Source: Pseudocolwellia sp. AS88 (lineage in GTDB: Bacteria; Pseudomonadota; Gammaproteobacteria; Enterobacterales; Alteromonadaceae). From it: a stretch of DNA of 64,000 nucleotides. The stretch is taken from NCBI RefSeq assembly GCF_030551755.1, contig NZ_JAUPEC010000001.1, forward strand, positions 305,953 through 369,952, read 5' to 3'. Made by a program: the position numbers and the translations under genes. The notes beneath the pieces were generated by a model. It was not told the DNA's origin. It worked only from the letters and a program-made list of their open reading frames with translations, and did no database searches. Each line of letters starts with the position of its first letter. Position 1 is the first letter of the stretch. This document shows, one piece after another, positions 8,385 through 16,591 of the stretch.

Positions 8385-9353
8385 ATGCAAGGTGAAAAAT
8401 TACGTTGGGGTATTATCAGTACAGGCAATATAGCCAGTGACTTTTGCGCTGATATGACTTTTGTTGATAACGGAGAGCTTGTTGCTGTAGGTTCAAGAAA
8501 TATAGAAAGCGCACATGCTTTTGCTGACAAATTTAACATTTCCAATGCTTACGCTGATTACCAATCTGTTTATGATGATCCAAATGTCGATATTATTTAT
8601 GTAGCCACTCCACATAATTTTCATTTTGAGAATGTACGTGACGCTTTAATGGCGGGTAAACATGTTCTTTGTGAAAAGCCTATCACTGTAAGCAGTGAAG
8701 AAAGTCAGCAATTATTTGATTTAGCGAAACAAAAGCAATTGTTTTTAATGGAAGCTATGTGGACATACTTTTTACCTGCCATTGTTAAAGCACAACAGTG
8801 GGTAACTGAAGGGCGTATTGGTAAAGTTAAACAGATAAAAGCTGACTTTGGTTATCCAATGCCTTATCAATTAGAGTCTCGAGTTTACAGAGAAGACTTA
8901 GCTGGCGGTTGTTTGTTAGATATGGGCATTTATCCTTTAGCTATTTCAACTTTATTTACAGATGCTGAGCTAGACAACTTTTATGTTAAACCACAGTTTG
9001 CACCTAATGGCGTTGAAGATGATTTAGTGATGTTAGCAAACGCTGGTGATGTACATCTTACTTTAGGCACATCGTTTCAATGCAAGCTACATAATTGGGC
9101 TATTATTATTGGTGAAAAAGGCTCAGTGGTTATTCCAGATTTTTGGCGAGCTAAAAGTTGCGAGCTATATCATTCAGACGATTTAGTTGATAGCTTCCAA
9201 GATAACCGACAAAGTATCGGTTTAAATTATGAAGCACAAGCAGCGGGTGAAGCAGTTTTAGCTCATAAGTTAGAACATCCAAATATGACTCACGCAGTTA
9301 GCCAACAATTACAAAAACAAATGGAAGCCATTAAAAGTACATATAAAAAGTAG
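8385..9353 (+). CDS. Gfo/Idh/MocA oxidoreductase, probable D-xylose 1-dehydrogenase
   Basis: A cytoplasmic NAD(P)-dependent dehydrogenase of about 322 residues. It shows the nucleotide loop WGIISTGNIASDF, VATPHNFHFENVRDALMAGKHVLCEKPI with the EKP motif that contributes the catalytic Lys, EAMWTYFLPAIV and DMGIYPL. This pattern matches the dihydrodiol dehydrogenase/xylose 1-dehydrogenase branch. Oxidation of xylose to xylonolactone is the missing first step of the oxidative operon at 15.6-26 kb, which supports the assignment. The open frame can start at TTG 8337 or ATG 8379; ATG 8385 has GAGG eight bases upstream and is preferred. The specificity for xylose is inferred. Confidence 0.8.
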   Translation: MQGEKLRWGIISTGNIASDFCADMTFVDNGELVAVGSRNIESAHAFADKFNISNAYADYQSVYDDPNVDIIYVATPHNFHFENVRDALMAGKHVLCEKPITVSSEESQQLFDLAKQKQLFLMEAMWTYFLPAIVKAQQWVTEGRIGKVKQIKADFGYPMPYQLESRVYREDLAGGCLLDMGIYPLAISTLFTDAELDNFYVKPQFAPNGVEDDLVMLANAGDVHLTLGTSFQCKLHNWAIIIGEKGSVVIPDFWRAKSCELYHSDDLVDSFQDNRQSIGLNYEAQAAGEAVLAHKLEHPNMTHAVSQQLQKQMEAIKSTYKK

Positions 9354-9449
9354 AAATAAATCAATCATAAAAACAAGCTGGCGCTATAAGCCGCTAATAA
9401 TAATTACAAAAGTATAAAAATAGATCGATTAACGATCGGGGATATTTAA

Positions 9450-10904
9450 ATGTTAAACAATAATCAAACGGCTAATGGTGCTGAAAACCTTGTCGATGTA
9501 GAAGTTACGATGAAAGAAAATAAGCTATTTATCTTTTTAATTTGTGTTGTAGCAACCATAGGTGGTTTTTTATTTGGGTTCGACAGTGGCGTAATTAACG
9601 GTACGGTTGACGGTCTAAGATTAGCCTTTAATTCAGATAGTGTAGGCACAGGCTTTAACGTAGCGAGTATGTTACTCGGTTGTGCTATAGGTGCATTTGT
9701 TGCTGGTAGTTTGGCCGATAAATTAGGTCGTAAAACTATTCTGATTATTACCGCAATATTATTCATCGTTAGTGCTTATGGCTCAGGTGTTTCGGTTACC
9801 TCTTTTGAGTTTGTTATTTACCGTATTATTGGTGGTTTTGCTGTAGGTGCTGCGTCTGTTTTAGCGCCTGCTTATATCAGTGAAATTGCACCTGCTAAGT
9901 ATCGCGGTACGTTAACAACTATTCAGCAAGTGGCTATTATTTCTGGTTTGTTTTCGGCGTTTGTTAGTAACTATTATTTAGCTGATATTGCTGGTGTTTC
10001 AACGGCAGTTTTATGGATGAACTTTGAAGCTTGGCGTTGGATGTTCTGGATAGAATTATTGCCTGCTTTGATCTTTTTATTCGCTTTATTATTTATACCG
10101 GAAAGCCCGCGTTTTTTAGTATTAAAACAACGTGACGATCAGGCTTTAGCTGTTCTTAAACGTTTATATGGTACAGAGTACGCGCAAAGTAAGCTTAGCG
10201 AAATTCAAGCGTCATTCAACGAACATAATCATCAACCTACCTTTAAAGACTTATTAAATAAAAAAACGGGTGGAGTTCGCAAAGTTGTTTGGGTTGGTCT
10301 TGGTTTAGCAACACTACAGCAGCTTGTGGGTATTAATGTTGTTTTCTATTACGGCGCAATCTTATGGCAAGCTGTTGGTTTTTCAGAGTCAGACGCCTTA
10401 CTGATTAACATATTAAGTGGTGGTGTAAGTATTGCCGCATGTTTTATCACTATGTATTACATCGACAAAATAGGCAGAAAACCTTTACTACTTATTGGTT
10501 CAATCGGGATGACCATAACGCTAGCTACTTTAGTTACATCTTTCATGACTGCAGATATAGATGCATCAGGTAACTTAATTTTAGGCTCTATGGGTGTTGT
10601 TGCATTAGTTTCAGCAAATGCTTATGTGTTCTTTTTCAACCTTTCATGGGGCCCGGTAATGTGGGTATTGCTCGGTGAAATGTTCCCTAACCAAGTACGC
10701 GGCTTAGGTTTAGCAGTAAGTGGTTTTACTCAATGGACAGCCAACTTCGCTGTAACCATGATGTTTCCTATCATGCTAGGTTCAATTGGCTTAGCTGCAG
10801 CATATAGCTTTTATGCTCTGTTTGCTGGCCTTTCAGTTATCTTCGTTCTTAAATTTGTGAACGAAACCAAAGGTAAAGAGCTAGAACAAATGGATGGCTT
10901 ATAA
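9450..10904 (+). CDS. Sugar porter of the XylE type (probable D-xylose:H+ symporter)
   Basis: A 484-residue major-facilitator protein with 12 predicted membrane helices in the inner membrane. Sugar-porter signatures are clear: FGFDSGVINGT in helix 1, DKLGRKT and DKIGRKP in the two halves, PESPRFLVLK before the central loop, QQLVGINVVFYYG in helix 7 and WGPVMWVLLGEMFP in helix 10. These match XylE/GLUT relatives. It lies about 100 bases after the Gfo/Idh gene on the same strand and is followed by a strong hairpin, so both may form one unit supplying and oxidising a pentose. The ATG is preceded by GGGGAT. Xylose as substrate is inferred from context. Confidence 0.85.
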   Translation: MLNNNQTANGAENLVDVEVTMKENKLFIFLICVVATIGGFLFGFDSGVINGTVDGLRLAFNSDSVGTGFNVASMLLGCAIGAFVAGSLADKLGRKTILIITAILFIVSAYGSGVSVTSFEFVIYRIIGGFAVGAASVLAPAYISEIAPAKYRGTLTTIQQVAIISGLFSAFVSNYYLADIAGVSTAVLWMNFEAWRWMFWIELLPALIFLFALLFIPESPRFLVLKQRDDQALAVLKRLYGTEYAQSKLSEIQASFNEHNHQPTFKDLLNKKTGGVRKVVWVGLGLATLQQLVGINVVFYYGAILWQAVGFSESDALLINILSGGVSIAACFITMYYIDKIGRKPLLLIGSIGMTITLATLVTSFMTADIDASGNLILGSMGVVALVSANAYVFFFNLSWGPVMWVLLGEMFPNQVRGLGLAVSGFTQWTANFAVTMMFPIMLGSIGLAAAYSFYALFAGLSVIFVLKFVNETKGKELEQMDGL

Positions 10905-10954
10905 CCTCTTTTTGAAAAGCTTTATCAACCTTTAAAAATACTTAGTAAATAACT

Positions 10955-10998
10955 TAGTAAGACATAAAAATGAGTAAATTCACTTTTATGTCTTACTA
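10955..10998 (+). terminator. Long hairpin after the sugar porter
   Basis: TAGTAAGACATAAAA (10955-10969) and TTTTATGTCTTACTA (10984-10998) are perfect 15-base arms with a 14-base loop, followed by GATTTTTTC. It separates the porter from the next gene. Confidence 0.7.
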
Positions 10999-11028
10999 GA
11001 TTTTTTCGCCCAAAAATCGGAGAAACTT

Positions 11029-12252
11029 ATGAAAATTGAAAAACATTCCGTTAAGCCAACGAATAAAATAGCCGTTTTATCTCAATCAGTTATAAATTCT
11101 ATTCCAGTTAAAGTTGTTGTTGGAGTAACATTAGCGTTAACAATAAGTTTGAGTGTTAATTCAAACGAGATAAGCACTGAAAAACCTCTAGATAAAGCTG
11201 ATAACGCACATAATAAAAGCATGCATCATCAGCTTAAAACACACCTGCCTGAAGCCTTGTTTCCTCAACAACCGCTAGTTACGCATATGTATACGGCAGA
11301 TCCTTCTGCTCATGTGTTTAACGGTAAGTTATATATTTATCCGTCTCACGATATTGAAAGTGGTGTGGTTAGAAACTCGTCTGGCGGACATTTTGATATG
11401 CGCGATTATCACGTCTTCTCAATTGATGAAGTGAATGAAAACACTCAACCTAAAGTTATTGATCACGGACAAGCATTACATGTAGATCAAGTTCCTTGGG
11501 CAACAAAACAAATGTGGGCGCCAGATGCTGCCGAAAAAGATGGTAAGTATTATTTATATTTTCCAGCTAAAGACAAAGACGACATTTTTAGAATAGGTGT
11601 AGCAACTGCCGATACGCCAACAGGGCCATTTGTGCCAGAAGCTGAACCAATTGAAAATGCTTACAGTATTGACCCGTCAGTATTTCAAGATGACGACGGG
11701 TCATATTATTTATACGTTGGCGGCATTATGGGAGGACAATTACAACGTTGGCAAACAGGCAGTTACATAGAAGAAGACAAATACCCTGCTGATAACGAAC
11801 CTGTTTACATGCCTAAAATCGCTAAGTTAAATGCCGACATGAAAAGCTTAGCGCAACCATTACAAGACGTTGTGCTCCAAGATGAATTTGGAAAACCTAT
11901 TCTACAAGGTGACTTTGAGCGCAAGTTTTTTGAAGCTGCTTGGGTACATAAAATTAAAGACACCTACTATTTTAGTTATTCAACAGGTCATTCTCGATTT
12001 ATTCAATACGGCACATCAAAAAGCCCATACGGACCATTTACTTGGAAAGGCAAAGTACTTGAGCCGGTTTTAGGTTGGACTAATCATCACTCAATCGCAG
12101 AGTTTGAAGGTAAATGGTATTTATTCTTTCATGACACTTCACTAAGTGGCGGAAAGACCCATTTACGTAATATCAAAATGGTTGAGTTAATTCATAACCC
12201 TGACGGAACTATTCAAACAGTTGATGCTTATTTGGGAGAGATCAGCGAATGA
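11029..12252 (+). CDS. Exported GH43 glycosidase (subfamily 1-like)
   Basis: A five-bladed propeller glycosidase acting on xylo-oligosaccharides or arabinose side chains. The 407-residue protein has an N-terminal hydrophobic segment (VKVVVGVTLALTISLSVNS) that could be a signal peptide or anchor, preceded by a long basic N-region. The catalytic signs are YTADPSAHVF (general base Asp), YSIDPSVF (pKa-modulating Asp) and KFFEAAWVHK (general acid Glu). WAPDAA and GWTNHHS are also typical. A second gene at 40298 encodes a close paralogue without a signal. GGAGA lies before the ATG. Xylosidase versus arabinofuranosidase activity cannot be decided from sequence. Confidence 0.85.
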   Translation: MKIEKHSVKPTNKIAVLSQSVINSIPVKVVVGVTLALTISLSVNSNEISTEKPLDKADNAHNKSMHHQLKTHLPEALFPQQPLVTHMYTADPSAHVFNGKLYIYPSHDIESGVVRNSSGGHFDMRDYHVFSIDEVNENTQPKVIDHGQALHVDQVPWATKQMWAPDAAEKDGKYYLYFPAKDKDDIFRIGVATADTPTGPFVPEAEPIENAYSIDPSVFQDDDGSYYLYVGGIMGGQLQRWQTGSYIEEDKYPADNEPVYMPKIAKLNADMKSLAQPLQDVVLQDEFGKPILQGDFERKFFEAAWVHKIKDTYYFSYSTGHSRFIQYGTSKSPYGPFTWKGKVLEPVLGWTNHHSIAEFEGKWYLFFHDTSLSGGKTHLRNIKMVELIHNPDGTIQTVDAYLGEISE

Positions 12253-12281
12253 TTTATTTTAATAAAATACAAGGAAAGCAG

Positions 12282-12950
12282 ATGAAGAATTCACTTTTAT
12301 TGGCTGTAATTATTTTAGCTGGCTTTGGTTGTTCACAAGCGGATAAAACAACTAGCAAAGCACAAGAAGACTCGACAATCAGTTTACAAACTCAAGCTCT
12401 TACTAAAACTGGGAAAGAAGAAATAGTCACTAATGCTTATACAATGAATAGTCAGGCACTCACCGATATTAGCGACATTATAAATTTACCTAATGTAGAA
12501 AAAGTTCTCATCGCCAATAGCGACTTTACTTTACATGAACAAAGCTCAAGCCATGCAACATTTTATGATGACCCAAAAACTCACTCACTAGCAATAGATG
12601 CTGCTAATCTAGATTTCAGAACACAATATGCAATAGCGACTTACACATTAGGTGTGGAAGAAGAGGGCATATTCGAGCTTGGTTTCGTATCTTTATCTGA
12701 ATTTGATGGCGAAAGTCACTACAAGCTGTTTTTAAATGATGAGTTAGTTGGTGATTTTACCAATCCAAGAACAGAGCTAGACTTTCATGAAGTGTATTTC
12801 AGCACAGGAACAGTGTTTTCTTTAAAAGCAGGTGACGAAATAAAAGTTGAAGCCATTGCTGCATCTAATGGTTTGATACCAGAAGATGGTGGTTATGCGT
12901 GGGCAAGAGGGCGATGGAGAGCTGTTACTTTAATAACGGGCGAGAAGTAA
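12282..12950 (+). CDS. Unknown lipoprotein with a beta-sandwich-like body
   Basis: I do not recognise the family. The protein has a clear lipoprotein signal (MKNSLLLAVIILAGFGC) then a polar linker and a body of about 150 residues rich in alternating beta-strand patterns (TYTLGVEEEGIFELGFVSL, HYKLFLNDELVGDF, EVYFSTGTVFSLKAGDEIKV, GRWRAVTL). That style fits a carbohydrate-binding or accessory module. The open frame begins at 12249 overlapping the GH43 stop, but the ATG at 12282 has AAGGAAAG upstream and starts the signal directly. It lies 29 bases after the GH43 gene, so they are probably co-transcribed. Confidence 0.7.
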   Translation: MKNSLLLAVIILAGFGCSQADKTTSKAQEDSTISLQTQALTKTGKEEIVTNAYTMNSQALTDISDIINLPNVEKVLIANSDFTLHEQSSSHATFYDDPKTHSLAIDAANLDFRTQYAIATYTLGVEEEGIFELGFVSLSEFDGESHYKLFLNDELVGDFTNPRTELDFHEVYFSTGTVFSLKAGDEIKVEAIAASNGLIPEDGGYAWARGRWRAVTLITGEK

Positions 12951-12981
12951 CCTAAAACATCACGTAAGTTAATGTTTTAGG
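12951..12981 (+). other. Intercistronic hairpin
   Basis: CCTAAAACAT (12951-12960) and ATGTTTTAGG (12972-12981) form a perfect 10-base stem directly after the lipoprotein stop. No T run follows, so it may stabilise or process the mRNA before the next gene. Confidence 0.5.
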
Positions 12982-13024
12982 AAAGTAAAAACAAACCGAA
13001 TTAATAAATACATAGGGATATACA

Positions 13025-13717
13025 ATGAAAGCCAATTTTTTAAAGAAATCATTAACGGTTGTCTTATCGTCATCACTTGCAGCATGTACTGTTAGTTCTT
13101 TACCAGCATTAAGTAACAGTACTGGTGCATTTATTGAAAGTAATGGTGTTGTGGTTGTAGAAATGGAATCAACTAACTATAGCGGTAGTTGGAAACTAGT
13201 ACATGGCGGTAATGCAATTGAATGGATGGGCAACGATGAATTTAATAAGCCAGGTAAAGGTGTTATTGATATAAAAGTAAAAATTACTAATCCAGGTATA
13301 TATCAATTTGATTGGGCTAATAAAATTGGTGAAGGTAGTTCTACTACTGAAGCTAATGATTCTTGGTTGAAAATAGAAAGTGACAAGTTTTACGGAGATA
13401 ACGGTATTACGATTGTTTGTCCAAAAGGTATGGATACTGCTAAGAATACTTGTATAGGTGAACTTCCAGAAGGTGCTGGACAACTTGGTTGGTTTAAAGC
13501 GTATCGAAGTGGTGGTGAAGTCAGTGAATTTATATGGTCAACCAACACTTCAGACAATGATCCTCATAAAATTTATGCTCAATTTAATCACCCTGGAATT
13601 TATACAGTGCAAATATCAGGTCGCTCTAAACATCATATAATTGACCGTTTCATCATGACAAAAGATGCCGTTATGCACGAGTTGGTTAAGCATCAAGATG
13701 AATCAGTACGTGAATAA
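13025..13717 (+). CDS. Second unknown lipoprotein, CBM-like
   Basis: No family recognised with certainty. The signal is lipoprotein-like (KKSLTVVLSSSLAACTV, Cys near residue 21). The mature part opens GVVVVEMESTNYSGSWKLV and ends GIYTVQISGRSKHHIIDRFIM, the N- and C-terminal strands expected of CBM6/35-like sandwiches in which the first strand carries an E-x-E type motif and the last reads IDRF. It may therefore be a sugar-binding lipoprotein working with the GH43 upstream. The fold assignment is inference. Start ATG follows TAGGGATATACA. It is the last gene of the plus-strand xylan group on this side. Confidence 0.65.
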   Translation: MKANFLKKSLTVVLSSSLAACTVSSLPALSNSTGAFIESNGVVVVEMESTNYSGSWKLVHGGNAIEWMGNDEFNKPGKGVIDIKVKITNPGIYQFDWANKIGEGSSTTEANDSWLKIESDKFYGDNGITIVCPKGMDTAKNTCIGELPEGAGQLGWFKAYRSGGEVSEFIWSTNTSDNDPHKIYAQFNHPGIYTVQISGRSKHHIIDRFIMTKDAVMHELVKHQDESVRE

Positions 13718-13849
13718 CTAATATAATATTAGATAAAAAAGTAGTAAATTTATGTACTTTCGTTTGTTACCCGTAGTTTTGGTAATAGAATTTAGACATA
13801 GGTGCATACTAAAAATAAGCTAGTTATCTTTAATAAAAAGGTCTTTGAT

Positions 13850-14338
13850 ATGGGGAAGTTATTAATATTATGTTTAAATTTAATCGCTTTTAATTCTTTT
13901 GCTTGCTCGTTTGCACCAGTGTTTGATGAATTTATTACTACAGATGTTGCTTTAATAAAAGCGAGTTCACCTCGATTTTCGCTTGAGTCAATTCATAGAG
14001 GAACGGATGATGGAAACCATGGCTCTTGTTCAGATCTTGGTATCATTAAATTAAAAATTGATACAATACCAGCTCATGAGCAAGGTTATATTTTTAAAAT
14101 TGTTAAAGGTCGATTTGAAGATCAACTATTTTTAGATTCGCCTGTTGTACTTTCAAAATTTATCCAGAATAAACAGCTTTATAGTTTTATGTGGTTTGAC
14201 GGCATCAATGAAGTACAAGAACCTATTAATATAACTATTCAAATAACCGCAGTATCCCTTTCCGGAGATAAAAGTGAACCTCAAGTGTTAAACATATCTC
14301 ATCCGGGAATATCAAAGCCCTGGTGGAAAGTGTGGTAG
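13850..14338 (+). CDS. Small exported protein of unknown function
   Basis: Not recognised. The ATG at 13850 gives a 162-residue protein that opens with a signal peptide (MGKLLILCLNLIAFNSFA) and a Cys just after it. AAAAGG lies eight bases before this ATG, whereas the open frame's GTG at 13802 would bury the signal, so 13850 is chosen. The body has two further Cys and beta-rich stretches (LGIIKLKIDTIPAHEQGYIFKIV, INITIQITAVSLSGDKSEPQ), suggesting a small immunoglobulin-like fold in the periplasm. A weak GntR-type site (TGTTACCCGTAGTT, 13765-13778) lies upstream. Confidence 0.6.
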   Translation: MGKLLILCLNLIAFNSFACSFAPVFDEFITTDVALIKASSPRFSLESIHRGTDDGNHGSCSDLGIIKLKIDTIPAHEQGYIFKIVKGRFEDQLFLDSPVVLSKFIQNKQLYSFMWFDGINEVQEPINITIQITAVSLSGDKSEPQVLNISHPGISKPWWKVW

Positions 14339-14443
14339 AAAACAGGATTAAGAATATAATAAAGTATGATTAAAATAGTATGTTATCCCTTATACTCACT
14401 ATTTAAATATTATTCATTTAAATAAACATAGGAATTCTAGAAC

Positions 14444-14641
14444 TTGAATCAATTATCTGAGAAATCTATTGGCTGTCCTTACTGTGGTGAAAACATTAGA
14501 GTGTTGCTTGATCCATACGATTCGGATCAACAGTATATTGAAGATTGCCAAGTATGTTGTAAACCCATAAACTTCATCGTTTCTGAAAACATGGATGGCG
14601 AACTATCCGTTAATGTTTATAGTGACGACGATACGTTTTAA
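14444..14641 (+). CDS. CPXCG-motif cysteine-rich small protein
   Basis: A 65-residue cytoplasmic protein with CPYCGE near the N-terminus and DCQVCCKPI in the middle, giving a likely zinc site. The acidic tail ends DDDTF. It matches the small CPXCG-motif family common in marine gammaproteobacteria, whose function is unknown. The start is TTG at 14444; AGGAATTC lies about ten bases upstream and no better in-frame start exists. It stands alone between an exported protein and a convergent membrane protein. Confidence 0.75.
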   Translation: MNQLSEKSIGCPYCGENIRVLLDPYDSDQQYIEDCQVCCKPINFIVSENMDGELSVNVYSDDDTF

Positions 14642-14783
14642 TATTGGCTTTACTCTAACAGGAGCTAAAGTAAATGACTGAATGGATTTAGGTTCGATGC
14701 TACAGTTTGGTTATCAGTTCTAAAATACAATCCCTATATTAGATAACAAATCGTTATCTGATGTGACCATTTTTAAAATTAAA

Positions 14784-14824
14784 AAAGCTGGCACAGTTAG
14801 TTATTCACAAACAAAGCCAGCTTT
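14784..14824 (-). terminator. Terminator of the DUF4870-like gene
   Basis: AAAGCTGGC (14784-14792) pairs with GCCAGCTTT (14816-14824). On the minus strand the stem is followed by a T run (TTTTTTAATTTT). It sits 32 bases after the stop. Confidence 0.7.
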
Positions 14825-14855
14825 CTTTAGTCATTTAATATGACAGAATACTTTT

Positions 14856-15209
14856 CTAAAACATCCAGCGTTCTGGATCTTCAACCGCTCTATTAGCATC
14901 AAGTGCTTTCATACCTTTTACTGAGCGAATAATTAACCAAACAACCCAAAATAAAAGAACAAACCAGCCAACGATAACTAGCGATAATATAGAACCTAGT
15001 ACTAAATAAAGTGCGCCAATCCAAAAAGTTCTTATCTGAAATTGATAATGAGTTTTTAACCATTCAGGGGAACCTTCTTTATTGATGTAAGCCATAACCA
15101 CACCTATAATGCCTGTTATACCAAAGAATAGTCCTACCAAATAAAGTATATATACCATTTTGGCAGAATTAGTATTAGTTGGCTCATTTTCTATTATTTC
15201 GTCGTTCAT
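14856..15209 (-). CDS. DUF4870-like small membrane protein
   Basis: A 117-residue inner-membrane protein with an acidic cytoplasmic N-terminus and three hydrophobic helices (MVYILYLVGLFFGITGIIGVV, FWIGALYLVLGSILSLVIVG, FVLLFWVVWLIIRSV). The middle motif WLKTHYQFQIRTFW and the tail VKGMKALDANRAVEDPERW are typical of this family, which has no assigned function. The ATG is preceded by AAGGATAAAAC. It is monocistronic with its own terminator. Confidence 0.8.
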   Translation of the reverse strand: MNDEIIENEPTNTNSAKMVYILYLVGLFFGITGIIGVVMAYINKEGSPEWLKTHYQFQIRTFWIGALYLVLGSILSLVIVGWFVLLFWVVWLIIRSVKGMKALDANRAVEDPERWMF

Positions 15210-15619
15210 GTTTTATCCTTTTATATGATTATTTTTGCTTTTATTAAAGCTTCCAAGTTTGCTTAAATCATCAATCTTAATGTTGTATTTCAAATAAGCG
15301 TTTAGCTAGAAGATACAACAAAGGCTTAGTTACCTTTGATATGATTAATTGCATATTAATCTGTCTAAGGTGTTACTAGCAATAGGAAAAATTTATTGAT
15401 ATTTAAATGTTCATTGAAAACTAAGCATAGTTGATGGATTTCCTTAACCCTAATTTTAGATTTAAGGTTAAGGAATGTTAGTGTTTTGTGCTGGCTTATA
15501 TTTGAAGTGTTTGTAGCAGTTGCTGAGCTGTTACTTCCTACTATTATTTATATTATTCTAGGTTAAGTATTCAACCATTAAGTCAAAACATTGGGCTGAA
15601 ATTAAGTGAGGCTAAAAAT
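15210..15619. other. Intergenic region with one perfect hairpin
   Basis: This 410-base region has no gene. TTCCTTAACC (15440-15449) and GGTTAAGGAA (15466-15475) form a perfect 10-base stem with a 16-base loop, about 145 bases after the last gene of the Weimberg operon. It may end that transcript, though it has no adjacent T run. Confidence 0.5.
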
Positions 15620-16588
15620 CTAATAACCAGACTTTTTATCCACCACATTTCGTAACTCTTTGCCTTCTTGAAACAAACGTAGGTTGTCTAACGCTATGTC
15701 TCTCCAGGTTTTCATCACATCGTTGTAGGTGCCTCCTACGTGTGGAGTAATTAATAGGTTTGGCGTTGTCCAAAGTGATGATTCTTTGTTGAGAGGTTCT
15801 TCAATGGTTACATCTATTCCAGCTCCATTAAGTTGTCCCGTTTCTAAGGCATTGATCAAAGCGGTTTCGTCAACTGCGTTTCCACGACCAATATTAAAGA
15901 AAAAGCTAGGAGAGGCTAATGCATTAAAAAGCGCTTCGTTAAAAAGATCAGAAGTTTCAGCGGTTTTAGGTAAAGAAGATACAACAATATTGGCTTCTTT
16001 CGCTGCTATATTAAGTTCATCAACGCTGAATAACTTACTTACGTGCTCAACACTTTTGGTTATGTTTTTACGTACGCCAATAATCTTTACTCCAAAGGGC
16101 ACTAAGCGTTTAATAATAGCTAAACCAACTGAACCAAGACCTACCACTAATACTGTTTTACCTCTAAGCTGAAACAGGTTTTCACATTTGGTTAAGCTGG
16201 TTGACTGCCATTGATTTTTACTTTGGCTATTGACAAACTGAGGGATATTTCGCGTAACCGATAACATAAGCGCCATTAAGTGATCAGCCACCACATCGTG
16301 ATGATCGTCTGAACAGTTGGTAAGCACAAACGGCGCGTTAATTAAATAATTATGTTCACTCAGCCATTCTACGCCGGTTCCAAATTGTTGAAACCATATT
16401 AACTTAGGTAGAGAAGATAAATGTTCTCTTGGAAAGTCGCCTAAAACAATATCTATTTCTGCTGCACTTTTTAACACGAGAACAATATCTGTTGTAATAA
16501 GCACATCTCGATTACCTGCATATTCGTGTAATTGGAAGTTGGCAGCTGTGTCCATGAGTGAAGAGTCTATCCACATTAATAATTTCAT
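15620..16588 (-). CDS. D-isomer-specific 2-hydroxyacid dehydrogenase
   Basis: A cytoplasmic NAD(P)-dependent reductase of 2-oxoacids, 322 residues. The catalytic set is complete: GLGSVG dinucleotide loop, Arg in NIGRGNAVDE, Glu in DVTIEEP and His in TPHVGG. The gene starts 3 bases after the GPH transporter stop and is the last member of the minus-strand pentose operon, so it may reduce a 2-oxoacid or glyoxylate/hydroxypyruvate made during pentose oxidation. Which substrate it uses is unknown; the glyoxylate reductase (GhrA/GhrB) group is the nearest idea. Confidence 0.85.
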   Translation of the reverse strand: MKLLMWIDSSLMDTAANFQLHEYAGNRDVLITTDIVLVLKSAAEIDIVLGDFPREHLSSLPKLIWFQQFGTGVEWLSEHNYLINAPFVLTNCSDDHHDVVADHLMALMLSVTRNIPQFVNSQSKNQWQSTSLTKCENLFQLRGKTVLVVGLGSVGLAIIKRLVPFGVKIIGVRKNITKSVEHVSKLFSVDELNIAAKEANIVVSSLPKTAETSDLFNEALFNALASPSFFFNIGRGNAVDETALINALETGQLNGAGIDVTIEEPLNKESSLWTTPNLLITPHVGGTYNDVMKTWRDIALDNLRLFQEGKELRNVVDKKSGY

Positions 16589-16591
16589 AGG

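Noticed and set aside
9378..9391. GCTGGCGCTATAAG before the sugar porter as a LacI-type operator.
   Set aside because: It matches the xylB palindrome at too few positions outside the GCGCTA core to support a site.
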